A stretch of DNA of 64,000 nucleotides from an uncultured Bacilli bacterium (GTDB taxonomy: Bacteria > Bacillota_I > Bacilli_A > RF39 > UBA660), in contig CAKORX010000004.1 in assembly GCA_934101645.1 (NCBI GenBank), positions 62,001 to 126,000 of the forward strand. The letters run 5' to 3'. Under the pieces are notes generated by a model, which was given only the letters and a program-made list of their open reading frames with translations, did no database searches and was not told the origin of the DNA. The translations under genes and the position numbers were made by a program. Within the stretch, counting starts at the first letter, position 1. Each line of letters starts with the position of its first letter. This document shows positions 35,459 to 44,386 of the stretch, in pieces.

Positions 35459-35596
35459 ATGAGTAATTCAAGATCTAACGCAAGAGCAAAAAATAATGCA
35501 AGATCAAATGCTAGAAGTAACGCTAGAAGTAATGCAAAATGTAATGCTCGTTCAAATGCTAGAGCTCAAAAATGTAAAGCTAGAGAAACTGAATAA
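35459..35596 (+). CDS. 45-residue Ser-Asn-Ala-Arg repeat microprotein
   Basis: A strong RBS (TTAGGAGGA at about 35442-35450) precedes ATG 35459. The frame runs 45 codons to TAA 35594-35596. The product is built almost wholly of the tetrapeptide Ser-Asn-Ala-Arg and variants (NNAR, SNAK, CNAR, RAQK), with 8 Arg and 4 Lys against 2 Glu, and Cys at 28 and 39. Synonymous codons vary between repeats (aat/aac, gca/gct, aga/cgt, tca/agt/tct), which is what selection on protein, not DNA slippage, would leave. A terminator follows at once. It is not recognised; a basic nucleic-acid-binding or spore protein is a guess. Confidence 0.75.
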   Translation: MSNSRSNARAKNNARSNARSNARSNAKCNARSNARAQKCKARETE

Positions 35597-35605
35597 TATT
35601 GCGTA

Positions 35606-35640
35606 AAAAATAAGGAAGATATATTAGTCTTCCTTATTTC
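35606..35640. terminator. Bidirectional terminator
   Basis: Perfect 11-bp stem aataaggaaga (35609-35619)/tcttccttatt (35628-35638) flanked by A and T runs. It serves the microprotein gene on one side and the xer operon on the other. Confidence 0.8.
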
Positions 35641-36505
35641 TTGGATGAAATTTATAGTCATTTTTTAATGATTCATTAGATAAATGAGAATATATTTGGG
35701 TCGTTGTAATATTACTATGACCTAAAAGTTGTTGAATTACTCTAAGATTTGCACCATTATTAAGTAAATGAGTGGCAAAAGAATGTCTTAATGTATGCGG
35801 AGAAACATCTTTTTGAATTCCAGCATCACTACATAACTTTTTTAATATTTTGAAAAAACCTACCCTACTTATAGGATTACCAAAATTATTTATAAAAACA
35901 AATTCACTAGTTTTTGATTTTAATAAAAATGGTCGGTAATTATTTATATAATCTATTAACGCATTGTAAGAACTTTCATTTATGGGAACAATTCTTTCTT
36001 TTTTGCCTTTACCAAATATTTTGATAGTACAGTCATCATAATTTATATCAGATAATTTTATATTACAAAGTTCACTTACTCTTACTCCTGTAGCATACAA
36101 TGTTTCTAACATAGCTATATTTCGATAATCATATATTTTAACCGGATTTATATTAAGAAGTTTATCGACTTCTTCAATGGTTAAAAATTCTGGCAACTTT
36201 TTTGCAAGTTTTGGAAGCTTAATTGTTTCCGTAGGATTATAATTAGTTATATTTTCACTTATTAAATAATTATAAAATGAATTTAAAACGGTTAGATAAT
36301 GTGCTCTTGTTCTAGCTAAAACCTTATCATCATACAAAAAATCTCTTATTTCATCTGTACTTAAATTCAAAATATTTTTATTTTCAAAATGTAAATAAAA
36401 TTTCTTTAGATTTTCATAATAAGACGATACTGTATTATTACTTAATTTACGTTCGTATTTTAAATAATCTATATATTTATCAATGTTATACTCTATACTT
36501 TTCAT
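35624..36505 (-). CDS. Xer-family tyrosine recombinase (second copy)
   Basis: A 293-residue protein with the N-terminal core-binding domain to about 100 and a full catalytic set: Arg142 (TGVRVSELC), Lys166 (GKGKKER), His237 and Arg240 (SPHTLRHSFATHLL), His263 (LLGHSN) and Tyr272 (IYSH). The INPVK... YRNIAMLETLYATG region and length match XerC/XerD, and SPHTLRHSFATHLLNNGA is close to standard XerD. It is the last gene of a leftward operon after four uncharacterised genes, starting 44 bases after the previous stop. With the gene at 2827 it could form the dif-acting pair. Confidence 0.9.
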   Translation of the reverse strand: MKSIEYNIDKYIDYLKYERKLSNNTVSSYYENLKKFYLHFENKNILNLSTDEIRDFLYDDKVLARTRAHYLTVLNSFYNYLISENITNYNPTETIKLPKLAKKLPEFLTIEEVDKLLNINPVKIYDYRNIAMLETLYATGVRVSELCNIKLSDINYDDCTIKIFGKGKKERIVPINESSYNALIDYINNYRPFLLKSKTSEFVFINNFGNPISRVGFFKILKKLCSDAGIQKDVSPHTLRHSFATHLLNNGANLRVIQQLLGHSNITTTQIYSHLSNESLKNDYKFHPRNKED

Positions 36506-36549
36506 AAACTAATTATATAAAAAAAAACAGTTTTAATCAACTTTTAAAA

Positions 36550-37104
36550 CTATTTTAACGCAGTATCAATAATCATAACATTGTCTCTTGCTTTAGAAAG
36601 CAAAATGCTATATATTCTATGTATTTCTGCTTGTAGAAAATAAAAATCATTTAGATTGTTTTGGTAAGAACTTATATCAACTTTTTCATTGTCATCTAAA
36701 AAAACATTAAGCGAGTTAATTACATTTTTTTGATAAGACATATAATTTCTTATAAAACTTATTATGTCTTCAGAAGCACCCAAAACTGCTAGTCTAGATA
36801 AAGAAAGTTTAGCACCACTATAATGTCTTGCAATATCACCTAAATATTCTAAAGTTGATAAAACAAATTTTTTACGTTCAGTTATGCTTCTTAATGATGG
36901 AATCATTGTACCATAAATATAACTTTCTAGTTCATTTATACTGCCATATAATGGCATAATACATTCAAATAGCATTTTTGTTAAAACATATAAGTTAGCA
37001 AAATTTTCGTCACTAAAATTAATACTTTTATATTCTTGACCCAATGTGGTTAAATAAAACATATATTTACATTTTGAATTTTCAAAAGTTAAATCACTTT
37101 CCAT
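36550..37104 (-). CDS. Uncharacterised helical protein (184 aa), xer operon
   Basis: RBS GGAGGCAATT precedes ATG. The protein is soluble and almost all helical, with a helix-rich middle (SLRSITERKKFVLSTLEYLGDIARHYSGAKLSLSRLAVLG) and no membrane segment or catalytic motif I recognise. It lies 52 bases downstream of the next unknown gene and 44 bases upstream of xer. Confidence 0.6.
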   Translation of the reverse strand: MESDLTFENSKCKYMFYLTTLGQEYKSINFSDENFANLYVLTKMLFECIMPLYGSINELESYIYGTMIPSLRSITERKKFVLSTLEYLGDIARHYSGAKLSLSRLAVLGASEDIISFIRNYMSYQKNVINSLNVFLDDNEKVDISSYQNNLNDFYFLQAEIHRIYSILLSKARDNVMIIDTALK

Positions 37105-37156
37105 AATTGCCTCCGAATTTATGGCTTATTATACTATACGAATAATATTATTACAA

Positions 37157-37936
37157 TTATTTTCTAGTAAATCCGCTTAGTTTTTCGGAAAATAATTTTA
37201 AATATGAATTAGTAAAACTTTCCATTTGGAAAATCACAAAATTACTTAAATATTCAATATCTTCCTTAGATAAATCATTCAAATATGATTCGAACATATA
37301 ACCTATATAAAGCATTTCCATTACTCCGTTTGGGTTCATTGTCTCAGTTTTATTATTACATCTTTCTATTATAAGTATTTTACATGCCTGAAGGCTACTT
37401 GTACGGAAATCTTCATCTAGCTTAGGTATAATGCACTTTAATATATCAAAGTCATTATTTATAATTAATTCTTCGATTTTCGAATTTGTAAGTATAATTG
37501 AAATTAAGTACAAATAAAATTCTTTTTCTAAATAATCATGAAACTCAGGATCAATTTGCTTTAATTCTTCGTCTTTAAATATAGCTAAATAAGTTTTTTT
37601 TAAAGCTTCAATCATGTGATATGCAGCATTTTCTTTATTATTAAAATATTCAGTGTCTCGATTTGAACCTAAAATGTATTGTTCTAAAAATAATCTTGTT
37701 ATACGTGACTTTAAATCAAAATCAGTAATATGTTCTAGATAATGAAAATGAGAAATAATTTTTTGAACTTCTTCGAATGAGAAAGAAGATAGCATCCTTT
37801 TTTGGAAACCATGTAAACGTTTAATTTCTTCTAAAGTGTCAGTATCAAGATCATTACAAATTAAAAAGCTAATTATTTGTTTATATCTTACGAGTAGCAC
37901 CTTTTCAATCAATTCAAGTGCATCAATTTTATTCAT
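37157..37936 (-). CDS. Uncharacterised helical protein (259 aa), xer operon
   Basis: Soluble, helix-rich protein with many Phe, Tyr, Ile, Glu and Lys and no recognised motif. It has a TAGG-type RBS before ATG and only 7 bases between it and the upstream metalloprotease-like gene, so the two are co-expressed. Repeated Leu/Ile heptad-like spacing suggests an alpha-solenoid or helical bundle and perhaps a protein-binding role. Confidence 0.6.
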   Translation of the reverse strand: MNKIDALELIEKVLLVRYKQIISFLICNDLDTDTLEEIKRLHGFQKRMLSSFSFEEVQKIISHFHYLEHITDFDLKSRITRLFLEQYILGSNRDTEYFNNKENAAYHMIEALKKTYLAIFKDEELKQIDPEFHDYLEKEFYLYLISIILTNSKIEELIINNDFDILKCIIPKLDEDFRTSSLQACKILIIERCNNKTETMNPNGVMEMLYIGYMFESYLNDLSKEDIEYLSNFVIFQMESFTNSYLKLFSEKLSGFTRK

Positions 37937-37943
37937 AAATAAC

Positions 37944-38678
37944 CTACACAGTAATTTTTAGGACTCTGTCTTTATACATTCTATTTTGTCTAAATAAGGT
38001 CGAATTTTTTAACAAACTATAAAATTCATCAATTTGTGTTCCTACAAAATTAACAGCTTCATTATAATTAGGATCTACCATATATTTAACAAAACATTCT
38101 GCAATAAACTCACTTTCACTTATCAAAGCCATTTTGGGATAATTTTGTGATTTATCAGCCATAAAAGTTCTTATTTGTTGCATGAAATATGGATTTAAAT
38201 CAAAACAGAAAAGTCTTTCAAATACATGACCAAACTCATGATAAATGCATGATTCTATCGATGTAGAATAACTATAATTAGTTTTTCTATACTTAAATAA
38301 TATATCTCGGTACTGATGTAATGACATATTTTTACTTATACCAATACCCACAAAATAAGGATTTGAATCTAAAATTAAATCTAGAAAACTAGCGTAAGAT
38401 TTATTTTTATGAAGTTCATATGAATACAAGCTTATAAATAATGAAGTATTTAAAACATCAGCTGTTTCTTTAAAAGAACATTCAGCTTTTCTATTTCCAA
38501 TACTTTTTGCTACTTTAATTTTTTCTTCAATTGTACTTTTTATATCGCCAATATAGTCAATTCTTTTAATACTTCCTGGATATCTTTCTTCAATATCTTC
38601 TAAAGCATTTAATATTTTTGTACCAATTTTATAATCGATATTTGAAAGATTACAATTTGCAATACCTAAAGCTTCCAT
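37944..38678 (-). CDS. Putative zinc metallopeptidase (HEFGH) of unknown family
   Basis: A 244-residue protein. Residues about 145-156 read SCIYHEFGHVFE, an HExxH zinc-binding motif inside a helix, with a candidate third ligand Glu in ISESEFIAECFVKYM about 45 residues on (gluzincin-like layout). There is no signal peptide, so it should act in the cytoplasm or forespore. The N-terminal 140 residues carry no known domain. Phage-type metalloprotease domains with HExGH exist, but no phage gene is near. It sits 3 bases downstream of the first operon gene. Confidence 0.6.
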   Translation of the reverse strand: MEALGIANCNLSNIDYKIGTKILNALEDIEERYPGSIKRIDYIGDIKSTIEEKIKVAKSIGNRKAECSFKETADVLNTSLFISLYSYELHKNKSYASFLDLILDSNPYFVGIGISKNMSLHQYRDILFKYRKTNYSYSTSIESCIYHEFGHVFERLFCFDLNPYFMQQIRTFMADKSQNYPKMALISESEFIAECFVKYMVDPNYNEAVNFVGTQIDEFYSLLKNSTLFRQNRMYKDRVLKITV

Positions 38679-38681
38679 ATA

Positions 38682-39242
38682 TTAGTCCTTCTTAACTCTT
38701 CTTCGAGACAAGTCGCCATTTATTGTAGCAAGCATTTTATTTTCACAACTACTTACATCACTTAATAAAGTCTCTTCATTTGATATAGCTTTATCCATTG
38801 AATTAATATTTAAAATAAACCCATAACCAGTTTTTTGAATAGCAATTAAAGTGCCAATCAAATCATCACCGATAACTCCATCAGTAATAGTAACACTATT
38901 ATTTTCACTTTTTTCCATAAGTGCGCCTTGCGTTTTTATTACTATTTCATCATTTTCATTTAATACTCTTGTAAAAGTAATAACAATCTGCTCGCCATCA
39001 AATCTCATTATAATACTTTTAAATATTTCTTTATTATTATCAAATAAATAGTATTGAAAAACTTGACTTTGACTATCTAAAACACTTATTTTGTCACTAC
39101 TAACTAATATAAATTTGCCATCACTCAAAAACACTCTTTGCATTGAAGCAAGGTCTAACATTCCATTTTTATCATCACTAGATGATATATAAAAATCCTT
39201 TATTACATTATACACACTATTTTTTAAGGCAGAAATCTCCAT
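38682..39242 (-). CDS. Uncharacterised protein (186 aa), first gene of xer operon
   Basis: I start at ATG 39242 (MEISALKN), preceded by AAAAAAGGGGG; the longer frame has no RBS. The protein has a beta-rich core (RVFLSDGKFILVSS, VFQYYLFDN, IIMRFDGEQIVITFTRV, GYGFILNI) with an acidic N-terminus and a basic tail (SRRRVKKD). No family recognised. It has a good promoter (TTGACT-17-TATTAT) whose -35 overlaps that of rarA. Confidence 0.62.
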   Translation of the reverse strand: MEISALKNSVYNVIKDFYISSSDDKNGMLDLASMQRVFLSDGKFILVSSDKISVLDSQSQVFQYYLFDNNKEIFKSIIMRFDGEQIVITFTRVLNENDEIVIKTQGALMEKSENNSVTITDGVIGDDLIGTLIAIQKTGYGFILNINSMDKAISNEETLLSDVSSCENKMLATINGDLSRRRVKKD

Positions 39243-39269
39243 ATTTATACCCCCTTTTTTGTAAAATGT

Positions 39270-39320
39270 ATAATACCACAAATTAAAACAATAGTCAAAT
39301 TTAGTATATGATGGTATAAT
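39270..39320. promoter_or_regulatory. Divergent promoters with overlapping -35 boxes
   Basis: The minus-strand promoter has TTGACT (complement of 39293-39298), 17 bp, TATTAT (39270-39275), reading to 39242. The plus-strand promoter has TAGTCA 39292-39297, 17 bp, TATAAT 39315-39320, reading to rarA. The two -35 hexamers overlap by five bases, so RNA polymerase cannot use both at once. Confidence 0.65.
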
Positions 39321-39334
39321 AAAAAAGATGAATT

Positions 39335-40534
39335 ATGAAATTATTAGCAGATGAATTAAGACCTAAAACTATTAATGATGTTTTAGGACAAGAACATTTA
39401 ATTGGTAAAGGAAAGGTCCTATATAATTTAATTGAAAATAAAAAGATGTTTTCTCTTATACTATATGGTAATCCAGGAATTGGAAAAACAACTTTAGCAA
39501 AAGTAATAGCCAACGAAATGGATATGCCTTTCGAATTTTTAAATGCAACTCAAAATAATAAGGCTGATTTTGAAATGGCAATGAATGATGCTAGATTAAA
39601 TGGTCAAAAAATTATTATTATTGATGAAATTCATCGAATGAATAAAGATAAGCAAGATATTTTACTACCTTTTTTAGAAAATGGAACGATTATTTTAATT
39701 GGTCTTACTACATCAAATCCATATTTAAAAGTAAATCCTGCGATAAGAAGTAGATGTACAATATTTGAGCTTCGCCCTCTTAGTCAGGAAGATATTTTAA
39801 AAGGTTTAAAAAAAGCAATGTCCAAGTTAGATAATATAAATATTGACGAAGAAGCATTAAGTGTAATATCTAAAATTGCGGGTGGTGATTTAAGATATGC
39901 TTATAATTTATTAGAAATAAGTTATTATGCTTATAAAAATGTAAAAATAACTAAAGAAAGTATTCTTGAAATAGCTAGTAAATCAAATGTTTTTATTGAT
40001 GATAGTGACGATGGACATTATGATGCATTAAGTGCTTTGCAAAAATCTATAAGGGGAAGTGATGTAGATGCATCTTTGCACTATTTAGCAAGACTTTTAT
40101 ATGCTGGAGATTTAGACTCGATTGAAAGAAGACTATCGGTTATTGCCTACGAAGATATTGGACTTGCAAATCCAGGAATTGGACCAAGACTTGATAGTGC
40201 TATTAATGCAAGTGAAAGAGTCGGTCTTCCCGAAGCACAAATAATACTTGCAAATATTGTTACTGAAATGGCTTTATCTCCGAAAAGTAATAGTACAACT
40301 CTTGCTATTGAAAAAGCAATTAGTGATTTGAATTTAAAGGGAGCTACAAAAATACCTAGTAATATAAAAACTAATTCAAAGGATTATTTATATCCTCATA
40401 ATTATCGCAATCACTACGTTAAGCAAAATTACTTACCAAATGAATATCAAGGAGTTAAATACTATATTCCTCAAAATAATAATATAGAAAATGGTTTAAA
40501 TAAAGTATTTTATGAAAGGACTGGAAAAAAATGA
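39335..40534 (+). CDS. rarA: Replication-associated recombination protein RarA/MgsA
   Basis: A 399-residue AAA+ ATPase. It begins MKLLADELRPKTINDVLGQEHLIG, the RarA start, with Walker A GNPGIGKTTLA near 49-59, Walker B IIIIDEIHRM near 92-101 and sensor 1 GLTTSNP. The C-terminal tetramerisation and MgsA domain includes GSDVDASLHYLARLLYAGD and the AYEDIGLANP signature. It acts at stalled replication forks. It overlaps gpsA by 4 bases (ATGA). Confidence 0.95.
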   Translation: MKLLADELRPKTINDVLGQEHLIGKGKVLYNLIENKKMFSLILYGNPGIGKTTLAKVIANEMDMPFEFLNATQNNKADFEMAMNDARLNGQKIIIIDEIHRMNKDKQDILLPFLENGTIILIGLTTSNPYLKVNPAIRSRCTIFELRPLSQEDILKGLKKAMSKLDNINIDEEALSVISKIAGGDLRYAYNLLEISYYAYKNVKITKESILEIASKSNVFIDDSDDGHYDALSALQKSIRGSDVDASLHYLARLLYAGDLDSIERRLSVIAYEDIGLANPGIGPRLDSAINASERVGLPEAQIILANIVTEMALSPKSNSTTLAIEKAISDLNLKGATKIPSNIKTNSKDYLYPHNYRNHYVKQNYLPNEYQGVKYYIPQNNNIENGLNKVFYERTGKK

Positions 40535-41508
40535 AAATTGCATTATTAGGAACTGGTGTATATGGCCTAGCAATAGCTAGCAAACTTGCACAAAATGGGC
40601 ACAAAATTGTAATGTGGACTGAAGATAAAGAAAAAGAGGCAGAATACCAAAAAACACATAATTTAAAAAGTATTTATGATAATTATAATATACCAGAAAA
40701 TATTGAGGTTACGTCAAATATTAAAGATGCTGTAGAAAACGCTGAAATAATTTTTTTTACTTGTGCGTCAAAATACGTAAGCTCTGTAGCATCAAGTATT
40801 CTTCCTTATTATAATCCTAAAACTACAATCTGTATTGCTAGTAAGGGAATTGATGAAAATAGTTGTGAACTGCTTTCAACTGTTATTAAATTTATTTTAA
40901 AAGCAAAAAATATTACCGTTATTTCAGGTCCAACTTTTGCAGTGGATATGCTTCAAAATGAACCTGTAGCATTAGCAATTGCGGGAACAAATTACAAAAG
41001 TAAAAACAAGGTAATGAGTGCACTATCTGGTAAAACCTTAAAATTAAGACCATCCAAAGATTTAATTGGAGTGCAAATATGTGGAAGTGTAAAAAATATA
41101 ATTGCCATTGCTTCAGGAATTCTCGGTGGCCTTGGATATTCAGAAAGTACAAGAGCATTTTTAATTAATGAATCACTTCATGATATAAAAGATTTAATTA
41201 GATTTTTAAAAGGCAAGCCTAAAACAATTCTTTCCTTTGCAGGTGTTGGTGATTTATTAATGACTTGTATGTCTACGAAAAGTCGTAATTATTCATTTGG
41301 CTACGTTATAGGAAACGCTAAAAATAAAAAAGAAATAGATGACTTTTTAGCTACTCATACAGTTGAAGGATATTATACATTAAAAACTATTATGGTTCTA
41401 CTTGATAAGCATCATATAAACATTGAACTTATCACACTTATAAACGATATAGTGGATAGTAAAAAAGATCCTCATACCTTAGTAGAATTTCTTATAAACA
41501 AAAAGTAA
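40531..41508 (+). CDS. gpsA: NAD(P)-dependent glycerol-3-phosphate dehydrogenase
   Basis: A 325-residue protein that reduces dihydroxyacetone phosphate to sn-glycerol 3-phosphate for phospholipids. It has the dinucleotide motif GTGVYGLAIA at 7-16 and the family segments SKGID, SGPTFA, CGSVKNIIAIASGILGGLG (with the catalytic Lys) and GVGDLLMTCMSTKSRNY. Length and motifs are normal, and the start codon overlaps the rarA stop. Confidence 0.95.
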   Translation: MKIALLGTGVYGLAIASKLAQNGHKIVMWTEDKEKEAEYQKTHNLKSIYDNYNIPENIEVTSNIKDAVENAEIIFFTCASKYVSSVASSILPYYNPKTTICIASKGIDENSCELLSTVIKFILKAKNITVISGPTFAVDMLQNEPVALAIAGTNYKSKNKVMSALSGKTLKLRPSKDLIGVQICGSVKNIIAIASGILGGLGYSESTRAFLINESLHDIKDLIRFLKGKPKTILSFAGVGDLLMTCMSTKSRNYSFGYVIGNAKNKKEIDDFLATHTVEGYYTLKTIMVLLDKHHINIELITLINDIVDSKKDPHTLVEFLINKK

Positions 41509-41534
41509 GTAGAGATCAATTTCTACTTACTTTT
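41501..41534. terminator. Bidirectional terminator between gpsA and dxs
   Basis: 13-bp arms aaaagtaagtaga (41501-41513) and tctacttactttt (41522-41534). It contains both stop codons and has A/T runs on both sides. Confidence 0.85.
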
Positions 41535-43392
41535 TATATACACTCTTAATTTTTTTATAAATAGTTTCTTCGTCTAAGCCATTTAATTTTATAAGTTCAT
41601 CCCTTAAGGCAGTAAACATAAATTTTTCTGGTACCCCATATAAATAAAATTCATTATTAAAATTATTTTCTCCAGCATAAGTTAAAATTTTAGAACCTAA
41701 AGAACTATCCACAAAATTTTCTTCATATATAAATACTTTATTATAATATTTTAATATTTTACTAAGCATTTTTTCATCCATAGGTTTTAAGAATAAAGCA
41801 TTTATAATAATTAAATTAATATTATCATTTTTTAATCTGTCACAAATATTTATAGCTCTATTAACAAAATCTCCGTAGGTAATCACTACTCCATCTTCAC
41901 CGCTACCTATAACTTCCCATGTACCTATTTCATAATTTTTAGGCTTATTAAAGGCATATTTTAAATTTATTTTAGGATACCTTATAACAAATGGGCCATT
42001 ATAACTTAAAGCAGAATTTAATAAACTATTAGCCTCTTCTGCATCTTTAGGCATTGTAACTACCATATTAGGAATATCTAATAGAAAAGGTACATCAAAT
42101 AGTCCTTGATGAGTATCTCCATCGCTAGACACAAACCCTGCCCTATCTATACAGAAAATTACTTTTTGATTCATTCTAGCAATATCATGAACAATTTCAT
42201 CATAGCCTCTTTGTAAAAATGTTGAATACATAAATAAAATTGGTTTTTTGCCACTTACTGCAAGAGCTCCAGATAATAAAATACTATGTTCTTCGTTTAT
42301 ACCAACATCAATATATTGTTTAGGAAGTTTTTCTTTGATAACCTCAAGCTTAGAGCCATTGGTCATCGCAGGTGTAATGCATATAATATCTTTGTCTTTC
42401 TTTGCGTAATTAAAAACGTATGAACTAATAACCTCGCTATATGATGGAAGATTACTCACTTTTTTAGGGCTTCCATCACTAATATTAAATGGACTAACGC
42501 CGTGATATAAACCGATTTTATCATTTTCCGCAGGCGCGTAGCCATAGCCTTTTTTAGTGATAACATGAAGTATTACAGGTTTATCCTCATTTTTTACTAT
42601 CTCTAAATATTTAATCATTTCTTTATAATCATGTCCATTAATTGGGCCATAATATTCAAGCCCTAAATAATTGAAAAAAGCACCATTTTTTGTATATAGC
42701 ATTTTAAGGCTATTTTTAGTTTTATCTAAAATATCCCCAACAAAAGAACCGACTTTTGTCTTATATAAAATGTTTCTAGTATTTTTTTTAGTTTTATTAT
42801 ATGATTTACCTGCTCTAATTTGATCAAGCAAATTATGAATAGCCCCAACATTTTGAGATATACTCATTTCATTATCATTAAGAATGATTATAAGTCTTGT
42901 ATTGGAATTTCCAATATGATTTAATGCTTCATAAGCAAGACCGTTTGCAATAGCACCATCGCCGATAACACATATAACATTATGCTTTTTATTATCTAGG
43001 TCTCTTGCAATTGCATAACCAAGTCCGACAGACAAAGATGTTGAACTATGACCTGCTTCATAATGATCATATTTTGATTCATTCATCTTTTGAAACCCAT
43101 CTAAGCCTTGATACTTTCGAAGAGTATTAAATCTATCAGCTCTTCCAGTAAGAATTTTATATGGATAACACTGATGGCCAACATCAAAAATAATTTTGTC
43201 TTTTTTTGCGTCAAACACTTTAAGCATAGCAATAGTCAAATCGGTTATTCCTAAATTCGAAGATAAATGACCTCCGGTATTAGATACATTTTCAATGATA
43301 AAATTTCTTATTTCACTACCAAGGTTTTCTAATTCATCATTATTCATAGATTTTAGAAAATCTGGATTCTTTATTTTTTTTAAATCTATCAT
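41527..43392 (-). CDS. dxs: 1-deoxy-D-xylulose-5-phosphate synthase
   Basis: A 621-residue thiamine-diphosphate enzyme joining pyruvate and glyceraldehyde 3-phosphate, the first step of the MEP isoprenoid pathway. It shows SSNLGITDLTIAMLKVF, FDVGHQCYPYKILTGR, GHSSTSLSVGLG, the ThDP motif GDGAIANGLAYEALNH...NDN, GINEEHS and IDRAGFVSSDGDTHQG. This implies isoprenoids are made through MEP rather than mevalonate. It overlaps tcdA by 4 bases. Confidence 0.96.
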   Translation of the reverse strand: MIDLKKIKNPDFLKSMNNDELENLGSEIRNFIIENVSNTGGHLSSNLGITDLTIAMLKVFDAKKDKIIFDVGHQCYPYKILTGRADRFNTLRKYQGLDGFQKMNESKYDHYEAGHSSTSLSVGLGYAIARDLDNKKHNVICVIGDGAIANGLAYEALNHIGNSNTRLIIILNDNEMSISQNVGAIHNLLDQIRAGKSYNKTKKNTRNILYKTKVGSFVGDILDKTKNSLKMLYTKNGAFFNYLGLEYYGPINGHDYKEMIKYLEIVKNEDKPVILHVITKKGYGYAPAENDKIGLYHGVSPFNISDGSPKKVSNLPSYSEVISSYVFNYAKKDKDIICITPAMTNGSKLEVIKEKLPKQYIDVGINEEHSILLSGALAVSGKKPILFMYSTFLQRGYDEIVHDIARMNQKVIFCIDRAGFVSSDGDTHQGLFDVPFLLDIPNMVVTMPKDAEEANSLLNSALSYNGPFVIRYPKINLKYAFNKPKNYEIGTWEVIGSGEDGVVITYGDFVNRAINICDRLKNDNINLIIINALFLKPMDEKMLSKILKYYNKVFIYEENFVDSSLGSKILTYAGENNFNNEFYLYGVPEKFMFTALRDELIKLNGLDEETIYKKIKSVYKK

Positions 43393-44054
43393 TTAATAAT
43401 ATCCTTTATAACATAGTCCGCAAGTAAAATTCCTGCAATTGATGTAACACATACGTAAGATGATACTGGCTCACTTTTAATAGGTTTTTCACTACTTTTA
43501 GCAACTACAACATCATCAAGAAAATTATATTTTTTTACTAAATAATGATTTAGTTTTTTACCAAGAGGATCACTTAAAGACTCTTTTAAAGTGCTTATTT
43601 GTACCATTTCAGGTCTTACTCTATTACCAATGCCTAAACTACTTATTACTTTAATACCATGCTCTTTTGCCTTTAAAATAATATTTACTTTCGCAGGAAC
43701 GCTATCGCATGCATCAATTATATAATCATATTTTGAAAAATCAAGATTACTACTTATATCTAAAAACTCATCATAAACAATTATATTACAATTTGGATTA
43801 ATATCCTTAGCTCTTTCTAAAGCTGTATCAATCTTTTTTTTACCAATAGTGCTATGAAGTGCATATAATTGTCTATTTAAATTGCTTTCTTCATATGTGT
43901 CAAAATCAATAACTGTAATATTATTTATTCCACAGCGAATTAATGTTTCAAAGCAAAAAGAGCCTACTCCACCAATACCCACAAGTAAAATATTTTTTGT
44001 TTTAAGTAAAGATAAATTTTCTATACCGAATAATCTTATTAATCTTTCTTCCAT
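43389..44054 (-). CDS. tcdA: tRNA threonylcarbamoyladenosine dehydratase (YgdL/YrvM)
   Basis: A 221-residue E1/ThiF-like protein that adenylates and cyclises t6A37 of tRNA to ct6A. It has the nucleotide loop GIGGVGSF at 27-34, DFDTYEESNLNRQ near 48-60, YDYIIDACDSVPAK near 110 and an SSLGIG region. TcdA lacks the extra domains of MoeB, and the size fits. The RBS AGGAG lies in the 3' flank of the 6S RNA gene. B. subtilis also has yrvM next to its 6S-1 gene. Confidence 0.93.
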   Translation of the reverse strand: MEERLIRLFGIENLSLLKTKNILLVGIGGVGSFCFETLIRCGINNITVIDFDTYEESNLNRQLYALHSTIGKKKIDTALERAKDINPNCNIIVYDEFLDISSNLDFSKYDYIIDACDSVPAKVNIILKAKEHGIKVISSLGIGNRVRPEMVQISTLKESLSDPLGKKLNHYLVKKYNFLDDVVVAKSSEKPIKSEPVSSYVCVTSIAGILLADYVIKDIIK

Positions 44055-44068
44055 ATCATGCTCCTATT

Positions 44069-44250
44069 AAAAAACCCAGTAAAAATAGTCTATGCTAGAT
44101 AAAATCCCGCGCTCTCGCAGGTGGGCATCACATAAGTTATTTTAGGATTCTTATGTACTTAATGAATAAGCATTCTACACCATAACCTAATTAGATTCCC
44201 TTATTTCTATCTTTAGTCGGTTTTATACGCTATAAACTATCAACTAGGTA
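44069..44250 (-). ncRNA. ssrS: 6S RNA
   Basis: A roughly 182-nt RNA on the minus strand with a rod-like fold. The outer stem is ACCUAGU (44243-44249)/ACUGGGU (44074-44080), then AUAGUUUAUaGC (44229-44240)/GCAUAGACUAU (44085-44095), then AUAAAA..CC/GGaUUUUAU. A large internal loop follows with a small GCGAGAGCGC hairpin on its 3' side, and an apical CAUAAG/CUUAUG hairpin. A TATAAT ends 7 bases before the 5' end, and a U run follows the outer stem. Length, fold and position beside tcdA (yrvM), as for bsrA in B. subtilis, support 6S RNA, the regulator that mimics open promoters. Not a sequence match. Confidence 0.75.
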
Positions 44251-44386
44251 ATTTTATTATATCAAAAAGTTATATTATTTAAAACTAATTTATTAAAATT
44301 TGACATTAATAATGATAAATCATATATAAACTCTTAAAAAAATTCAAATTTATTTTACAGTAACTTTATGTAAATAAAAAAGAAGA

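Noticed and set aside
44069..44250. Riboswitch controlling tcdA-dxs
   Set aside because: No known aptamer core is seen, the structure closes as one rod with its own promoter and terminator, and the position matches 6S RNA beside yrvM.
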